From Calamus simplicifolius (Eukaryota; Streptophyta; Magnoliopsida; Arecales; Arecaceae), in the NCBI GenBank assembly GCA_900491605.1, contig UESW01004254.1, positions 634,450 through 698,449 on the forward strand: a stretch of DNA of 64,000 nucleotides. Direction: 5' to 3'. Below the pieces are notes generated by a model, which was not told the DNA's origin, searched no databases, and saw only the letters and a program-made list of their open reading frames with translations. Below are positions 48,361-60,122 of the stretch, in pieces; position 1 is the stretch's first letter, and each line of letters starts with the position of its first letter. The translations under genes and the position numbers were made by a program.

Positions 48361-48929
48361 ACGATAGTGATCACCGTTGCCTTTGCTGACGGCGTTGGGA
48401 TCAGTCATATCAGATGCCCCCTCGCCCCTGGGGCGAAGCGGGTCCCGCCGCTAAGGCCCAAGGGGCGTTCTCCACGTGGCTGATCCCTAGCCTTGCTCTT
48501 CATGCGGACAGTACGGCGGATGTGAAGAGACAGCCTTCCGTACCACGACAGCCACGATCGCCCTCGAAAGCGAGGATCAGCTCTTCGAAGTCCGCGCGAA
48601 AAGGCGTGTAATGATTTCTTCTCATTATGGCAACATCAGAGGGGGCCCCACCGTCGGGTGGGGGTGCACCGCGCCACGCGCCGGGGCACTCATCGAGGCA
48701 AGCCGGCGTATGGTGAAGGGCCGCGTGGCCGACGGGACGTGGCGGGACGTTTTGAAAATCCAATAAAGCCAGGCAAGGGGGGGATGAACCGCCACCACAC
48801 CACCTTCATCGTCATCCTCCTCATTTGCTCTCTCTGGGCTCCTGCAATCCCGCGAGCCTGCGTTCAGTTCTTGTTTTCCCAGGTCAGCTTCATCCGCCAT
48901 CCCATTTTTTTTTCCTTTCTTCTTCTCTC
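48361..48929 (+). other. Leader between array and gene
   Basis: GC-rich transitional sequence with no recognised domain. Several short open frames overlap on both strands. A pyrimidine-rich tract (T-runs and TTCTTCTCTC) ends directly at the proposed start codon at 48930. Confidence 0.5.
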
Positions 48930-49807
48930 ATGAGTCTACCTTCTTGGACCTCGGAGGACGGTTCTGAGGACCGTCCTTCTGCGAGGCTCCAAACTCCTTC
49001 TCCCTCTCCTCCGATTGAGTGGTCCTCTGATCCAGAGGACCACGTCCCTTTGGCCCGGCGACGGGCCGCTGGCGGAGCCATCGGCGGAGCTCCCTTGAGG
49101 GGCCGCCAGCGGGGGGTTGGGACCTCCTCGAGGGTGGAGGAATCCCCAGAGGGGGTGGCCTCCTCGATAACGCGATCGGATCTGGAAAGGATCCGGGCCC
49201 GTTATCGAATCCCTCCAGAGATCGACCTTTTTCTACCGACCCCTGATGACCGGGTCGTCTCCTCCCGGCCCGGTCGCGTTGCTTTCTATGAGGTCTGCCT
49301 ACAGGTGGGCCTCCGTCCTCCTTTTCACCCTTTTTTCATCGCACTTCTTGATTTCTTTTCTCTGACCCCCTCCCAACTAGTCCCGAACTCCTATCGGGTC
49401 ATTAGTGCGTTCGTTATCCTTTGTCACCGCCTAGGTATTGTTCCTAGGGTCAGTCTTTTTCGCAACTTTTATTCTCTTCGGGCCCAGAAGGGATGGTGGG
49501 TGTTTCAGCCCCGTCCCAATAGGGTCCTTAAACTTCTCTTGCCCTCGTCAATTAAGGGGTGGAAACCCCGTTTCTTTTTTGCTGATGTGGACCAAGTTCG
49601 GTCCCGGTGGGGGGACCCTGACCTCCGAGGGAATGTTGCGGCCGTTCTACCTGGGGATCGAGAGGCGATGGGAGTACTGCTGACCACCGAGATCCCCAGG
49701 TACACCCTACTGTTAGGGGAGGAGAACTTCGAACTGGCAGGCCTCGTCTCCCATCGGGGTAAGTTCTTTTCCTACTTAGCTAGAAATCCTGCCCTTTTCC
49801 TTTCTCT

Positions 49808-49843
<36 letters not shown>

Positions 49844-51120
49844 TAGCTTTGAAAACTTGACTTTATGTTGCGCAGCGATGAAGATCCCAACCGCAAAAGT
49901 GATGAAGGCCGCTAAGAAAAGGGCCCGAGAAGGGCAGCCCCGGGACCAGCGAGCTCCAGCCCCGAAACGCCGGTTGGTGCAGACCCCCTCCCCGGCACCA
50001 GCCCCGCCCCCGGCCCCGTCACACCCCCCGTCTGTCCCGGAGGTCGACCTCACGGCCGACACTCCACCAGAGGTGGGGGCGACTGCAGGAGCCACCGCGG
50101 AGGAGCCGGGAGTGGGGGCACATGTGCCAGTTGGGGATTATCCGGCCGTCGAGAGAGCGTCCCCATTAGACGCCGCTAGAGACTGGGGCGAAGGGCCATC
50201 TGTCCCTGCGAGCCCATCCCCCGAAGGGCCACTCGGGAGCGGACCACACACAGAGCCGGGGAGCTCAGGAGCGGCGGAGAGGGGCGAAGGTGCACCTAGG
50301 CAGACTCGGGACGTCCTGGACGATGGCCGGTGGGCCGAGCGGACCCTGGGTCCGATTTTTGACCTCGGGGTTATAGAAGATCTTAGCCATATGGGGGTGG
50401 GCGCGTTTTTCCGAGATTCTTACGCCGCAGTGGTTAAGGCAAGTGATTTTCTCGCCCTCTTCCCCTTACTGTTCCTACATTCATACATGTACTCTGTTGA
50501 CCTGGGCCTGCGTGCAGATCGCCCACTCCCTGAGGGCCGCCCGGGAGGTGATCCATGGGGGGAAGAAGGTTCTGCGGGAGACGCAGAAGGAGGCCGAGGA
50601 GGCCCGGCACCACGCGGAAAAGGCGGAAAGGGCACTAGAAGCGGTCAAAGACGCCTGTGCCAGCGAGGTGAGGACCGCCGTGGGTCGTGCGGAAATGGAG
50701 GCCAATCGCGCGCGCGCGGCGCTCTCCCAGATGGCGGAGGCTGAGAGCGCCGTCATGGCCAGGAACATGCACATCTCCGAATTAACTTCTGCGCTCCAAG
50801 AGGTCGAGAACCGGGCGGGCGTGGCAGCGGAGGAAGCCAGAATGGCCAGAGAAGAGATTAACGAGGCTCGGGAGGCTGAAAGGACCATGGCGGAGGCCCT
50901 TGCCGCTGAGAAGGCCCGTGCTGCTGGACTTGTCGAAGAGTACAAGGCATCCGATCGTTTCACGGATGACCTAGCCGAAGCCTCGGCTGCTGTGTACCTT
51001 GACGGGTTCCAACACGCTAAAGAAAGGGTGGCCAGGGACTTGAATTTCCCCCGGGCCTTGGAGATCGAGCTGTCAGACCAGACTTCCTCCGACGATGAGC
51101 CCGCCCCGGGAGAGCCATGA
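48930..51120 (+). CDS. Transposase_28 (putative gypsy-type transposon) coiled-coil protein, three exons
   Basis: Proposed exons are 48930-49758, 49876-50438 and 50518-51120, giving 1995 coding bases and an uninterrupted product of about 664 residues. The first intron is GT-AG (117 bp, containing a poly-T run). The second is GC-AG (AAG then GCAAGT, ending TGCGTGCAG). Exon 1 carries the Transposase_28-type domain (SDLERIRARYRIPPEIDLFL, VAFYEVCLQVGLRPPFHPFF, LVPNSYRVISAFVILC, WVFQPRPNR, FFFADV). Exon 2 starts MKIPTAKVMKAAKKRAREGQ and is Pro/Ala-rich and disordered. Exon 3 is a long Ala/Glu/Arg coiled coil. An in-frame ATG at 48825 is possible; 48930 was chosen because it follows a pyrimidine tract and starts the acidic, proline-rich N-terminus. 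The function of the domain is unknown; a gag-like role is inference. Confidence 0.75.
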
Positions 51121-51412
51121 GCCCGGGTCTGCGATTTAGCTTCTTTTTCTTTTTTGTAAGCCCGACCTCGTCGGCATTTTGTAATTCCCAGTTAATGAAA
51201 ATACTTTTTTACGATGATCTTCGTGTTATTATTAATTTCACCAGTTGATATATGGCCCCTCGACTTTATTCGTCCCGACAACTCCAGGGAACCCCTCCCC
51301 ACCTGCGCCAGCCTTCCTTAATTACATAGACCCACGAATCAGGGCTAGACAGGGTCGAACCCTGGGGGCGGAGGCGCCGCTGGCCGGCGATCATCCCGGT
51401 AGGGTGTCGGGT
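51121..51412 (+). other. 3' flank of the Transposase_28-type gene
   Basis: Includes TTAATGAAAATA shortly after the stop, a plausible polyadenylation-type signal at about 51193, and otherwise no recognised feature. It leads into the 98-bp array. Confidence 0.45.
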
Positions 51413-52458
51413 CTTGGCTGTGAAGAATTGTTGGTGCACCGTTCCGCCAGCGGTTAGCCGAGTTTTAAGCCTGATCGGCGCAGGGCCTTAAACGCCGACG
51501 GGGTGCCGGGCTTTTGTTGCTGAGAGCCGGTGGTACACCGCTCTGCCAGTGGTACACTGGGCTTATGCCTGGCTGGTGCAGGGCTTTGAGTGCCGACGAA
51601 GTGCCGGGCTTTTGTTGCTGAGAGCCGGTGGTACACCGCTCTGCCAGTGGTACACTGGGCTTATGCCTGGCTGGTGCAGGGCTTTGAGTGCCGACGAAGT
51701 GCCGGGCTTTTGTTGCTGAGAGCTGGTGGTTCACCGCTCTGCCAGTGGTACACTGGGCTTATGCCTGGCTGGTGCAGGGCTTTGAGTGCCGACGAAGTGC
51801 CGGGCTTTTGTTGCTGAGAGCCGGTGGTACACCGCTCTGCCAGTGGTACACTGGGCTTATGCCTGGCTGGTGCAGGGCTTTGAGTGCCGACGAAGTGCCG
51901 GGCTTTTGTTGCTGAGAGCCGGTGGTACACCGCTCTGCCAGTGGTACACTGGGCTTATGCCTGGCTGGTGCAGGGCTTTGAGTGCCGACGAAGTGCCGGG
52001 CTTTTGTTGCTGAGAGCCGGTGGTTCACCGCTCTGCCAGTGGTACACTGGGCTTATGCCTGACTGGTGCAGGGCTTTGAGTGCCGACGAAGTGCCGGGCT
52101 TTTGTTGCTGAGAGCCGGTGGTACACCGCTCTGCCAGTGGTACACTGGGCTTATGCCTGGCTGGTGCAGGGCTTTGAGTGCCGACGAAGTGCCGGGCTTT
52201 TGTTGCTGAGAGCCGGTGGTACACCGCTCTGCCAGTGGTACACTGGGCTTATGCCTGGCTGGTGCAGGGCTTTGAGTGCCGACGAAGTGCCGAGCTTTTG
52301 TTGCTGAGAGCCGGTGGTACACCGCTCTGCCAGTGGTACACTGGGCTTATGCCTGGCTGGTGCAGGGCTTTGAGTGCCGACGAAGTGCCGGGCTTTTGTT
52401 GCTGAGAGCCGGTGGTACACCGCTCTGCCAGTGGTACACTGGGCTTATGCCTGGCTGG
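51413..52458 (+). repeat. 98-bp tandem array reaching the assembly gap
   Basis: Ten or more units repeat every 98 bp, each with GGTACACCGCTCTGCCAGTG, CTTATGCCTGGCTGGTGCAG and GACGAAGTGCCGGGC. The first unit is diverged; the rest differ at only a few positions. Because 98 is not a multiple of three, successive short open frames of 75 (plus) and 89 (minus) codons recur and are not genes. The array is cut by Ns at 52459, so its true length is unknown. Confidence 0.95.
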
Positions 52459-53040
52459 NNNNNNNNNNNNNNNNNNNNNNNNNNNNNNNNNNNNNNNNNN
52501 NNNNNNNNNNNNNNNNNNNNNNNNNNNNNNNNNNNNNNNNNNNNNNNNNNNNNNNNNNNNNNNNNNNNNNNNNNNNNNNNNNNNNNNNNNNNNNNNNNNN
52601 NNNNNNNNNNNNNNNNNNNNNNNNNNNNNNNNNNNNNNNNNNNNNNNNNNNNNNNNNNNNNNNNNNNNNNNNNNNNNNNNNNNNNNNNNNNNNNNNNNNN
52701 NNNNNNNNNNNNNNNNNNNNNNNNNNNNNNNNNNNNNNNNNNNNNNNNNNNNNNNNNNNNNNNNNNNNNNNNNNNNNNNNNNNNNNNNNNNNNNNNNNNN
52801 NNNNNNNNNNNNNNNNNNNNNNNNNNNNNNNNNNNNNNNNNNNNNNNNNNNNNNNNNNNNNNNNNNNNNNNNNNNNNNNNNNNNNNNNNNNNNNNNNNNN
52901 NNNNNNNNNNNNNNNNNNNNNNNNNNNNNNNNNNNNNNNNNNNNNNNNNNNNNNNNNNNNNNNNNNNNNNNNNNNNNNNNNNNNNNNNNNNNNNNNNNNN
53001 NNNNNNNNNNNNNNNNNNNNNNNNNNNNNNNNNNNNNNNN
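52459..53040. other. Assembly gap (582 Ns)
   Basis: Unknown sequence. It begins inside the 98-bp array and ends inside a Sirevirus-like LTR. It therefore hides at least the array end, the right end of the GC-rich element and the left part of an LTR, very likely more than 582 bp. Confidence 0.99.
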
Positions 53041-53499
53041 AGTGGATTGAATCAGTGGAGGTAGTTGTACCTCGTTGTAAGCTTGGATAGCTTATGTGTT
53101 GGGTTCGTTGTGATCCCGTTAAAACAACGAGTTGGGTTTTGTGCTGGTAAGCCCGTGTAAAATCGGCTGGGTTCGTGTGATCCCGAAAAATAACAAGTTT
53201 GAGTTGTGAGCTTGTAAAACAACTCGGCTGTAATCTAGGAAGATTATAGTGTGGACCCAAGTGAATCTTGGGAGTGGACGTAGGTGCTGGTTGCACCGAA
53301 CCACTAAAAATCTTCTTGTGTTTGCCGTGCTCATTTGTCTCTTACTCTATCTCTCTTATATTTCTGTTTGTGCATTGCTTATAAGTTAATTTCTCTCACT
53401 TGCACATCTGAGTAATTTGTTTAAAACATTTCAAAAAGTCTTAAATTTTTAAGAACCCAATTCACCCCCCCCCCTCTTGGGTTGCCATCTGGGCTAACA
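53041..53499 (+). mobile_element. 3' part of a Sirevirus-like LTR
   Basis: Matches the last 450 bp or so of the other Sirevirus LTRs: GTGGAGGTAGTTGTACCTCG, GTGTGGACCCAAGTGAATCT, then TCTTGGGTTGCCATCTGG, ending GGGCTAACA. A local duplication of TGGGTTCGTTGTGATCCCG type text near 53100-53190 is specific to this copy. It directly abuts an internal point of the next LTR, so it is a separate insertion whose 5' part lies in the gap. Confidence 0.85.
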
Positions 53500-54856
53500 A
53501 TTCTTAATGTCAATTTTATTGAATTCAAGTCAAAACAATGATTTAAAATGAATCTGGAACGAATTTCAAAGTCAATCAGAAAATTCTCTGATTTTTGATA
53601 CGTTCCGGAGCCGACTCTAGAGTTTCAGAGTCGACTCCACTCAGTATACAGAGATGTCTGTTCTCGAGTCGACCCCTGTGATTTCAAGAGTCGACCCCGA
53701 TTTTGTCGAGCCGACTCCATGACTGTGTGAGTCGACTCCGCTCAGACACCAGAGAGTTATTTTTCTGAGCACTTCTCGAGTCGACCCCTTGCTTTTCATG
53801 AGTCGACCCCCGACTGTCAGGAGTCGACACCTTATTTTTTGAGTCGACCCCTTAACTTTCTGAATGTTTCTATTTTTGGCATCGCGTCTTCGAGCCGACT
53901 CGCCTAAAGTTGGAGCCGACTCCAACAAATCTGGGCGTGATTTTTTCTGAATGCCAACTCAGCGCCAACGGTAAGATTTTTCAATAACGGCTATTTTCTT
54001 TGTTTCTAACGGCTATATTTTTGCAGAGTCTATAAATAGAGAGGCCGTTTTCAAATCAAAGATATACAAATAGAGAGAAAAAAGAAAAAAAGAAAAAAGA
54101 AAAAAGAGCGTCATTTGAAAAATCCGAGATTCAAAAATAGAGTGAAAGAAAGGAGTGAAATCAAAGGAGACTTCATCTGTGCTCAAGTTCATCAATCCAA
54201 GAAAGTCTAGAAGAAAATCCAAGAGCCATTCAAGATCAAATCAAGAGATTTTCAACATTCAAAGAAAGGAGGAAAAGCTCAAATCAACTCCAACATTCAA
54301 TCCGTGAAGAATCTGAGCTGAGGCCCGATTCCACACTTCAAAGGAGTTGAGGAAAAGAAGAAAAGAAGAAAAGCCAACCAACTCAAATCAGGCTTTCTAA
54401 ACTTTCTTTTTTTATCTGCTCAAAGGAGCTTGTATTAATATTTTTCTTTGTCTAATTCAATCTGGGGGATTGAATAGTGGAGGTAGTTTACCTCGTTCAA
54501 GCTTGGTTAGCTTGTGTTTGGGTTTTTGTGCTGGTGAGCCCGTGTAAAACCGGCTGGGTTCGTTGTGATCCCGGGAAAACAACAAGTTTGGGTTGTGAGC
54601 TTGTAAAACAACTCGACTGTAATCGAGGAGATTATAGTGTGGACCCAAGTGGAGCTTGGGAGTGGACGTAGGTGTTGGATACACCGAACCACTATAAAAT
54701 CTTTGTGTTTGCCGTGCTTTATTTCTCTCTCTCTATCTCTGCTTTAACTTGAATTAATTGTTTATCCTCATCATCAAAGTTTAAATTATTTTAAAAGGCT
54801 TAATTTTTAAAGAACCCAATTCACCCCCCCCTCTTGGGTTGCCATCTGGGCCAACA
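53500..54856 (+). repeat. Partial 5' LTR of Sirevirus B
   Basis: Matches 62394-63806 of the 3' LTR, ends GGGCCAACA and lacks the first 250 bp or so. It contains the GAGTCGACTC-type cluster at 53607-53930 (with many GAGTCGACCC variants) and a TATA box TATAAATA at 54031. Confidence 0.92.
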
Positions 54857-54858
54857 AT

Positions 54859-54870
54859 TGGTATCAGAGC
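54859..54870 (+). promoter_or_regulatory. Primer-binding site of Sirevirus B
   Basis: TGGTATCAGAGC two bases after the LTR end, as in Sirevirus A. Confidence 0.92.
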
Positions 54871-54901
54871 TTGTGCTCATTTGCACACGATCAAGATCCA
54901 A

Positions 54902-56616
54902 ATGGCAACACAAGCCAGCTCAAGTTTTGCTGAGGGCCATTGACCACCCTTATTTAATGGTTCCAACTATTCATATTGGAAAGCAAGAATGAGGATATTC
55001 ATTCAAGCTTCAGACACCTAGTACACCCACACACTTAGTTGATGGTTCTATAGTTCCTAAGCCCGAAAGGGATTGGAATGAAAATGATAGGAAGATGGCT
55101 CAGCTTAATGCAAAAGCCATGAATGTTTTATATTGTTCTCTTGATGCTAATGAATTTAATCGTATCTCTACCTGTAATTCGCTAAAGAGATATGGGATAG
55201 ATTAGAGGTTACCCATGAGGGAACCAACCAAGTTAAAGAATCTAAGATTAATATACTTGTGCATAAATATGAATTGTTTAGCATGGAACAATCTGAAACC
55301 ATAACATGCATGTATACTAGATTTACTGATATTGTTAATGGTTTGAAGAGTCTTGGAAAAACCTATACTAATGCTGATTTGGTTCGCAAAATTCTTAGGT
55401 CACTACCAAGATCATGGGAAGCCAAAATGACAGCCATTCAAGAAGCCAAAGATCTAAACACTTTACCTTTGGAAGAGCTTCTTGGATCCCTTATGACCCA
55501 TGAATTGACAATGAAGCAACATGTGGAGGAGGATAGCAAAAAGAAGAAGACAATTGCCCTCAAGGCTGCAAAGTTGAAGATAGCAGCAGCGATGATGAGG
55601 ATGATGATGAAGACACAGCTCTTCTAGCAAGAAAATTTAAGAAATTTATGAGGAGAAAGAAACCCTTCCACAAAAAGAAATTTGGAAATAAGATGGAAGG
55701 AGAAAAGGAAAAAGATAAGGACAAGGACAAAGAGAAAGACCCCTTGATCTGTTATGAATGTAAGAAACCGGGGCATTATAGATATGATTGTCCGCAATTG
55801 AAAAAGACTTTCAAGAAAAAGAAGAAAGCGTATGTTGCAACTTGGAGCGACAGTGATGAATCTTCTTCCGAAGAAGAAGAACAAAAAGAGGTTGCCAACA
55901 TTTGTTTTATGGCGAACGACGACGACGAGGAGGTAAGTTCTGAAAACCCTTGTGATGATTTTGCTTTTGATGAATTATTTGAAGCCTTCAATGAACTTGT
56001 AGATGATTTTAAGATTTTGAAAAAGAAATATAAATCTCTGAAAACTGAAAACATAAACTTAATTAAAGAGAAAAATGAAGTGATGCTTGCAATTAAAGAT
56101 TTAAAAGATAAAAAGGAAATGTTTCTTAAAGAAAAGGATGATTTTACTCATGAAATTAATATACTAAAATCTGAAAACGAAAATCTAATAAAAGATTTGA
56201 AAAAGCAAATACAAACTCTATCTTTGGAAAATGAACAGCATATTGTAGAAAATGAATTTCTAAAGAAAGAAGTTAAAAAATACAAAGATATTGTTGATAA
56301 ATTCACCTTAAGTTCTACTAAACTAAACATGATTTTAGATAGTCAAAAAGCAGTTTTTGATAAGGCTGGATTAGGATATAATACATTTAGAAAACAAAAA
56401 TCTTTGAAAAATATTTTTGTACGTGCTAGCCAAAGTAACATCACTTGTTTTAAATGCAATTTAAAAGGGCATAAATCATTTGAATGTAATTTACAAAAAC
56501 CAAATAAGAATTTAAATTTTAAAGGGAAGAAAATATGGGTTCCAAAAGGAACAATATTTGTTGCTACTAACCATGAAGGACCCAAGAAAGCTTGGGTACC
56601 TAAACATAAAGTTTGA
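54902..56616 (+). pseudogene. Sirevirus B gag, decayed
   Basis: Same architecture as gag A. The start MATQASSSFAEGH is followed at once by a TGA (54941). A gap of about 30 bp relative to A falls after FIQASD. A frame change occurs near 55180, and another near 55575 in the acidic run. The downstream part, 55648-56616, is open: a lysine-rich stretch, a complete zinc knuckle (CYECKKPGHYRYDC), an acidic serine run, a long coiled coil longer than in A, and a second knuckle (CFKCNLKGHKSFEC). It ends in the same KKAWVPKHK motif as A. Confidence 0.9.
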
Positions 56617-59600
56617 TTTTATTGCAGGAATGTCTTGTGGCCAAAAGATCAAAGAGAAAGTGGTATCTTGATAGTGGCTGCTCAAGACATATGACGGGTG
56701 ACAAAGAAGAATTCATCACCCTTGAAGAAAAGAAAGGAGGAGTTGTTACGTTCGGTGATAATGGTAAAGGTCAGATTATGGGCCTTGGTAAAATCCGTAT
56801 AACTCCATCCACTTTTATAGATAATGTACTTTATGTTGATGGTTTGAAGCATAACTTAATTAGTATAAGCCAATTGTGCGATAAAGATTTTAAAGTATCA
56901 TTTGAAACTTCTTTCTGCACAGTATCTAATTCCATTGATAATAGCATTGTATTTACTGGTTATAGACATGGCAATGTTTACTTGGTTGATCTAGATAAAT
57001 TATCTATGAGTGATCATTGCTTAATTGCTGATAATGCTAATATGAATGAAATTGGATGGTTATGGCATCGTAGATTAGGTCATGCAAGCACACACCTAAT
57101 TTCAAAACTAATTAAAATGGACTTAGTTAAAGGGTTACCTAAAATAGATTTTGAAAACAACAAAATATGTGATGCATGTCAATTTGGAAAACAAACAAGA
57201 AGTTCTTTCAAATCTAAAAATGTTGTTTCAACTTCTAGGCCATTAGAGCTACTTCACATGGACCTTTTTGGACCAACTAGAACCACAAGTCTAGGAGGAA
57301 AGAAATATGGTCTTGTGATTGTAGATGATTACTCTAGATACACTTGGGTATTGTTTTTAGCTCACAAAGATGAGACTTTCTCGATATTCCTGAAATTCTT
57401 TAAGAAAGTCACAAATGAGAAAAACACTACCATAGTGTCTCTAAGAAGTGATCATGGAACTGAATTTGAAAATCACCTATTTGAAAATTTTTGTGCTGAA
57501 AATGGTATTAATCATAATTTTTCTGCACCTAGGACCCACAACAAAATGGTGTTGTAGAAAGGAAAAATAGGACTTTAGAAGACATGGCCCGTACCATGCT
57601 ATGTGAAAGCAACCTACCAAAGTACTTTTGGGCGGAAGCTATAAACACGGCATGTTACATTTTAAATAGAGCCCTAATAAGACCAATACTTAAGAAAACA
57701 CCTTATGAACTATGGCAAAACAGAAAACCTAATATTAGATATTTTCATGCATTTGGTTGTAAATGTTTTGTTCATAATAATGGTAAAAATAATTTAGGCA
57801 AATTTGATGCTAAATCTGATGAAGGAATATTCTTAGGATATTCAACAACTAGTAAAGCATATAGAGTATTTAACAAGAAAACTTTAGTTGTTGAAGAATC
57901 CATTCATGTAGTTTTTGATGAATCTTTAGCAACTAGTTCCGAAAAGTTTGATGATGAGGAAGATACAAACATAATTGAGAAAGATCTTGAAAAATTAAAT
58001 ATTGATGTATCTTCAGATCATGAGCAAGAGGCTAAAGATAATGATTCACCTAAGGATGATGATACTAACACTAATCATAATGATATAGATCTTCCTAGAG
58101 ATTGGAGATACGCTTATAGTCACCCTAAGGAATTGATTATAGGTGATCCATCTCAAGGAATAAGAACTAGATCATCTATGAGAAATATTAGTAATCATCT
58201 TGCATTTGTATCACAAATTGAACCTAAAACTATTGAAGAAGCTGAAAAAGATAATAATTGGATGTTAGCTATGCAAGAAGAATTAAATCAATTTACTAGA
58301 AATAATGTATGGACATTAGTAGAAAGACCTAAAGATCATTCTGTTATAGGATCAAAATGGGTATTTAGAAATAAACTAGATGAAAATGGCATAGTAATTA
58401 GAAACAAAGCTAGATTAGTTGCAAAAGGATATAATCAAGAAGAAGGTATTGATTTTGATGAAACCTTTGCACCAGTAGCTAGATTAGAAGCCATTAGACT
58501 ATTACTTGCATTTGCATGTCACATGAATTTCAACTTATTTCAAATGGATGTAAAAGTGCTTTTTTAAATGGATTTATAAATGAAGAAGTGTATGTAGAAC
58601 AACCACCAGGTTTTGAAGATCATGAATTTTCAAATCACGTTTTTAAATTGCACAAAGCATTATATGGTTTGAAACAAGCACCTAGAGCATGGTATGATAG
58701 ATTAAGTAAATTCTTAATTGAAAATGATTTTATAAGAGGAAATGTAGATAAAACATTATTTTTGAAAAGAAAAAGTAAAGATTTATTAGTAGTTCAAATA
58801 TATGTTGATGATATTATTTTTGGTGCTACTAACAATCTTCTATGTCAAGAATTTGCTAAGTTGATGCAGGGTGAGTTTGAAATGAGCATGATGGGAGAAC
58901 TCAACTTCTTCCTTGGACTCCAAATCAAACAAGAAAAGGAAGGGATTTTCATCAACCAAACCAAGTACACAAAGGAACTACTCAAAAAGTTTGGTATGGA
59001 TTCAATGAAACCCCTTGGAACTCCAATGAGTCCTTCATGCAAGTTAGACAAAGATGAGGAAGGTAAGAAAGTTGATCAAAAGTATTATCGAGGTATAATC
59101 GGATCTCTACTCTACTTAACTGCTAGTAGACCTGATATAATGTTCTCTGTTTGTCTATGTGCTAGATTTCAATCAGAACCTAAAGAATCTCACTTAATTG
59201 CTGTTAAAAGAATACTAAGATACTTAAATGGAACAAAAAATGTAGGTTTATGGTATTCTAGAGACTCAACATTGAACTTAATTGCATATTCTGATTCTGA
59301 TTATGCTGGATGTAAGTTAGATAGGAAAAGCACAAGTGGTGCATGCCAATTCTTAGGAAGTAACTTAATCTCATGGTTTAGCAAAAAGCAAAATTCAGTT
59401 GCATTATCAACTACTGAAGCTGAATATGTTGCAGCTGGAAGTTGCTGTGCTCAAATCCTATGGATTAAGCGACAACTTGAAGACTATGGTATCACACTTG
59501 ACAAAACACCTATAAAATGTGACAATACAAGTGCAATTAATCTAACAAAAAATCCAATTCAACATTCTAGGACAAAACACATAGAAATTAGATATCATTT

Positions 59601-59748
59601 TATTAGAGAACATGTAACTAATGGAGAAATATGTCTTGATTATGTTAATACTGAAGATCAATTAGCTGATATATTTACAAAACCCTTGAGTGAAGAAAGA
59701 TTCTGTTATCTTAGAGGAGAGTTAGGGATTTGTGATCCATTAGAATGA
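56617..59748 (+). pseudogene. Sirevirus B pol, two frame breaks
   Basis: Protease (WYLDSGCSRHMTG), pre-integrase (WHRRLGHAS, CDACQFGK), integrase (HMDLFGP, SDHGTEFEN), RT (FAPVARLEAIRLLLAFA, YVDDIIFG) and RNase H (YSDSDYAGCKLDRKSTSG, STTEAEYVAAGS) are all present. Frame changes near 57530, in the integrase just before the catalytic glutamate motif, and near 58555, in RT after FQMDV, break it. The segment 57210-57470 is almost identical to 31110-31370 of element A, more so than neighbouring parts. The last open frame, 58516-59748, is 410 codons. Confidence 0.94.
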
Positions 59749-59933
59749 TTTTGAAACCCCTAAGAAAAATTATCTAGAACTCTTTCTATCCTTTGATCTT
59801 TAAGGAAATCTTATCTAGAATTCATATCTAATTGATCTATTAAAATCCAATGATTTTTTATCAATTTTTATGATCAATATCCGGACACATTTCAGATTCT
59901 CTGAAACTTTATGTTTTTGCTCTGAAATGGTCT

Positions 59934-60122
59934 CGGAGCCGACTCGGTCAGTATCGGAGTCGACTCCATGTTTCTGCTGAAACTCTGGAGCCGACCCCAT
60001 CTCTGTGCGAGTCGACTCCACTTCGGGATAGATTTCTGTGACTACCCGGAGTCGACTCCACACTTTGCGGGAGCCGACTCGAAGTGGTCCCAGGTCGATT
60101 TATCTAGGGCAGAGTCGACTCC
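59934..60122 (+). promoter_or_regulatory. Internal cluster of GAGTCGACTC motifs in Sirevirus B
   Basis: Eight copies or variants (GAGTCGACTC, GAGCCGACTC, GAGCCGACCC) sit between pol and the env-like ATG at 60225, as in Sirevirus A at 33818-34015. The spacing and flanks differ between A and B while the motif is kept. Confidence 0.65.

Larger units (their letters stand above)
46168..52458 (+). mobile_element. GC-rich transposable element with tandem arrays and a Transposase_28-type gene
   Basis: Begins TGATGACGCC at the point where the receptor-like protein gene breaks off. Base composition changes abruptly to GC-rich. In order it contains a terminal region with TATATAT (46407), duplicated leader blocks, a 90-bp tandem array, a spliced gene (48930-51120) and a 98-bp tandem array entering the assembly gap. 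A related terminus is at 6558. The gene carries the putative gypsy-type transposon domain, and no protease, RT or integrase is seen. It is therefore probably a non-autonomous LTR element or the gag-bearing half of a larger one. The right boundary is not visible. Confidence 0.7.

Noticed and set aside
47151..48374. 407-codon minus-strand Pro/Gly-rich open frame as a real collagen-like protein
   Set aside because: It is fully explained by a 90-bp tandem repeat whose length is a multiple of three. The plus strand is open too, and no promoter or non-repeat domain is attached.
50481..50963. 160-codon minus-strand frame
   Set aside because: Antisense shadow of the Ala/Glu/Arg coiled-coil exon at 50518-51120.
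51345..51375. tRNA-like T-arm (GGGTCGAACCCTGG)
   Set aside because: No acceptor stem, D-arm or anticodon arm can be paired around it.
51465..52420. Series of 75- and 89-codon open frames in the 98-bp array
   Set aside because: They recur at exactly 98-bp intervals on both strands as shadows of the repeat unit.
52276..53296. Open frames of more than 200 codons crossing the gap
   Set aside because: They consist almost entirely of N codons and are artefacts of the assembly gap.
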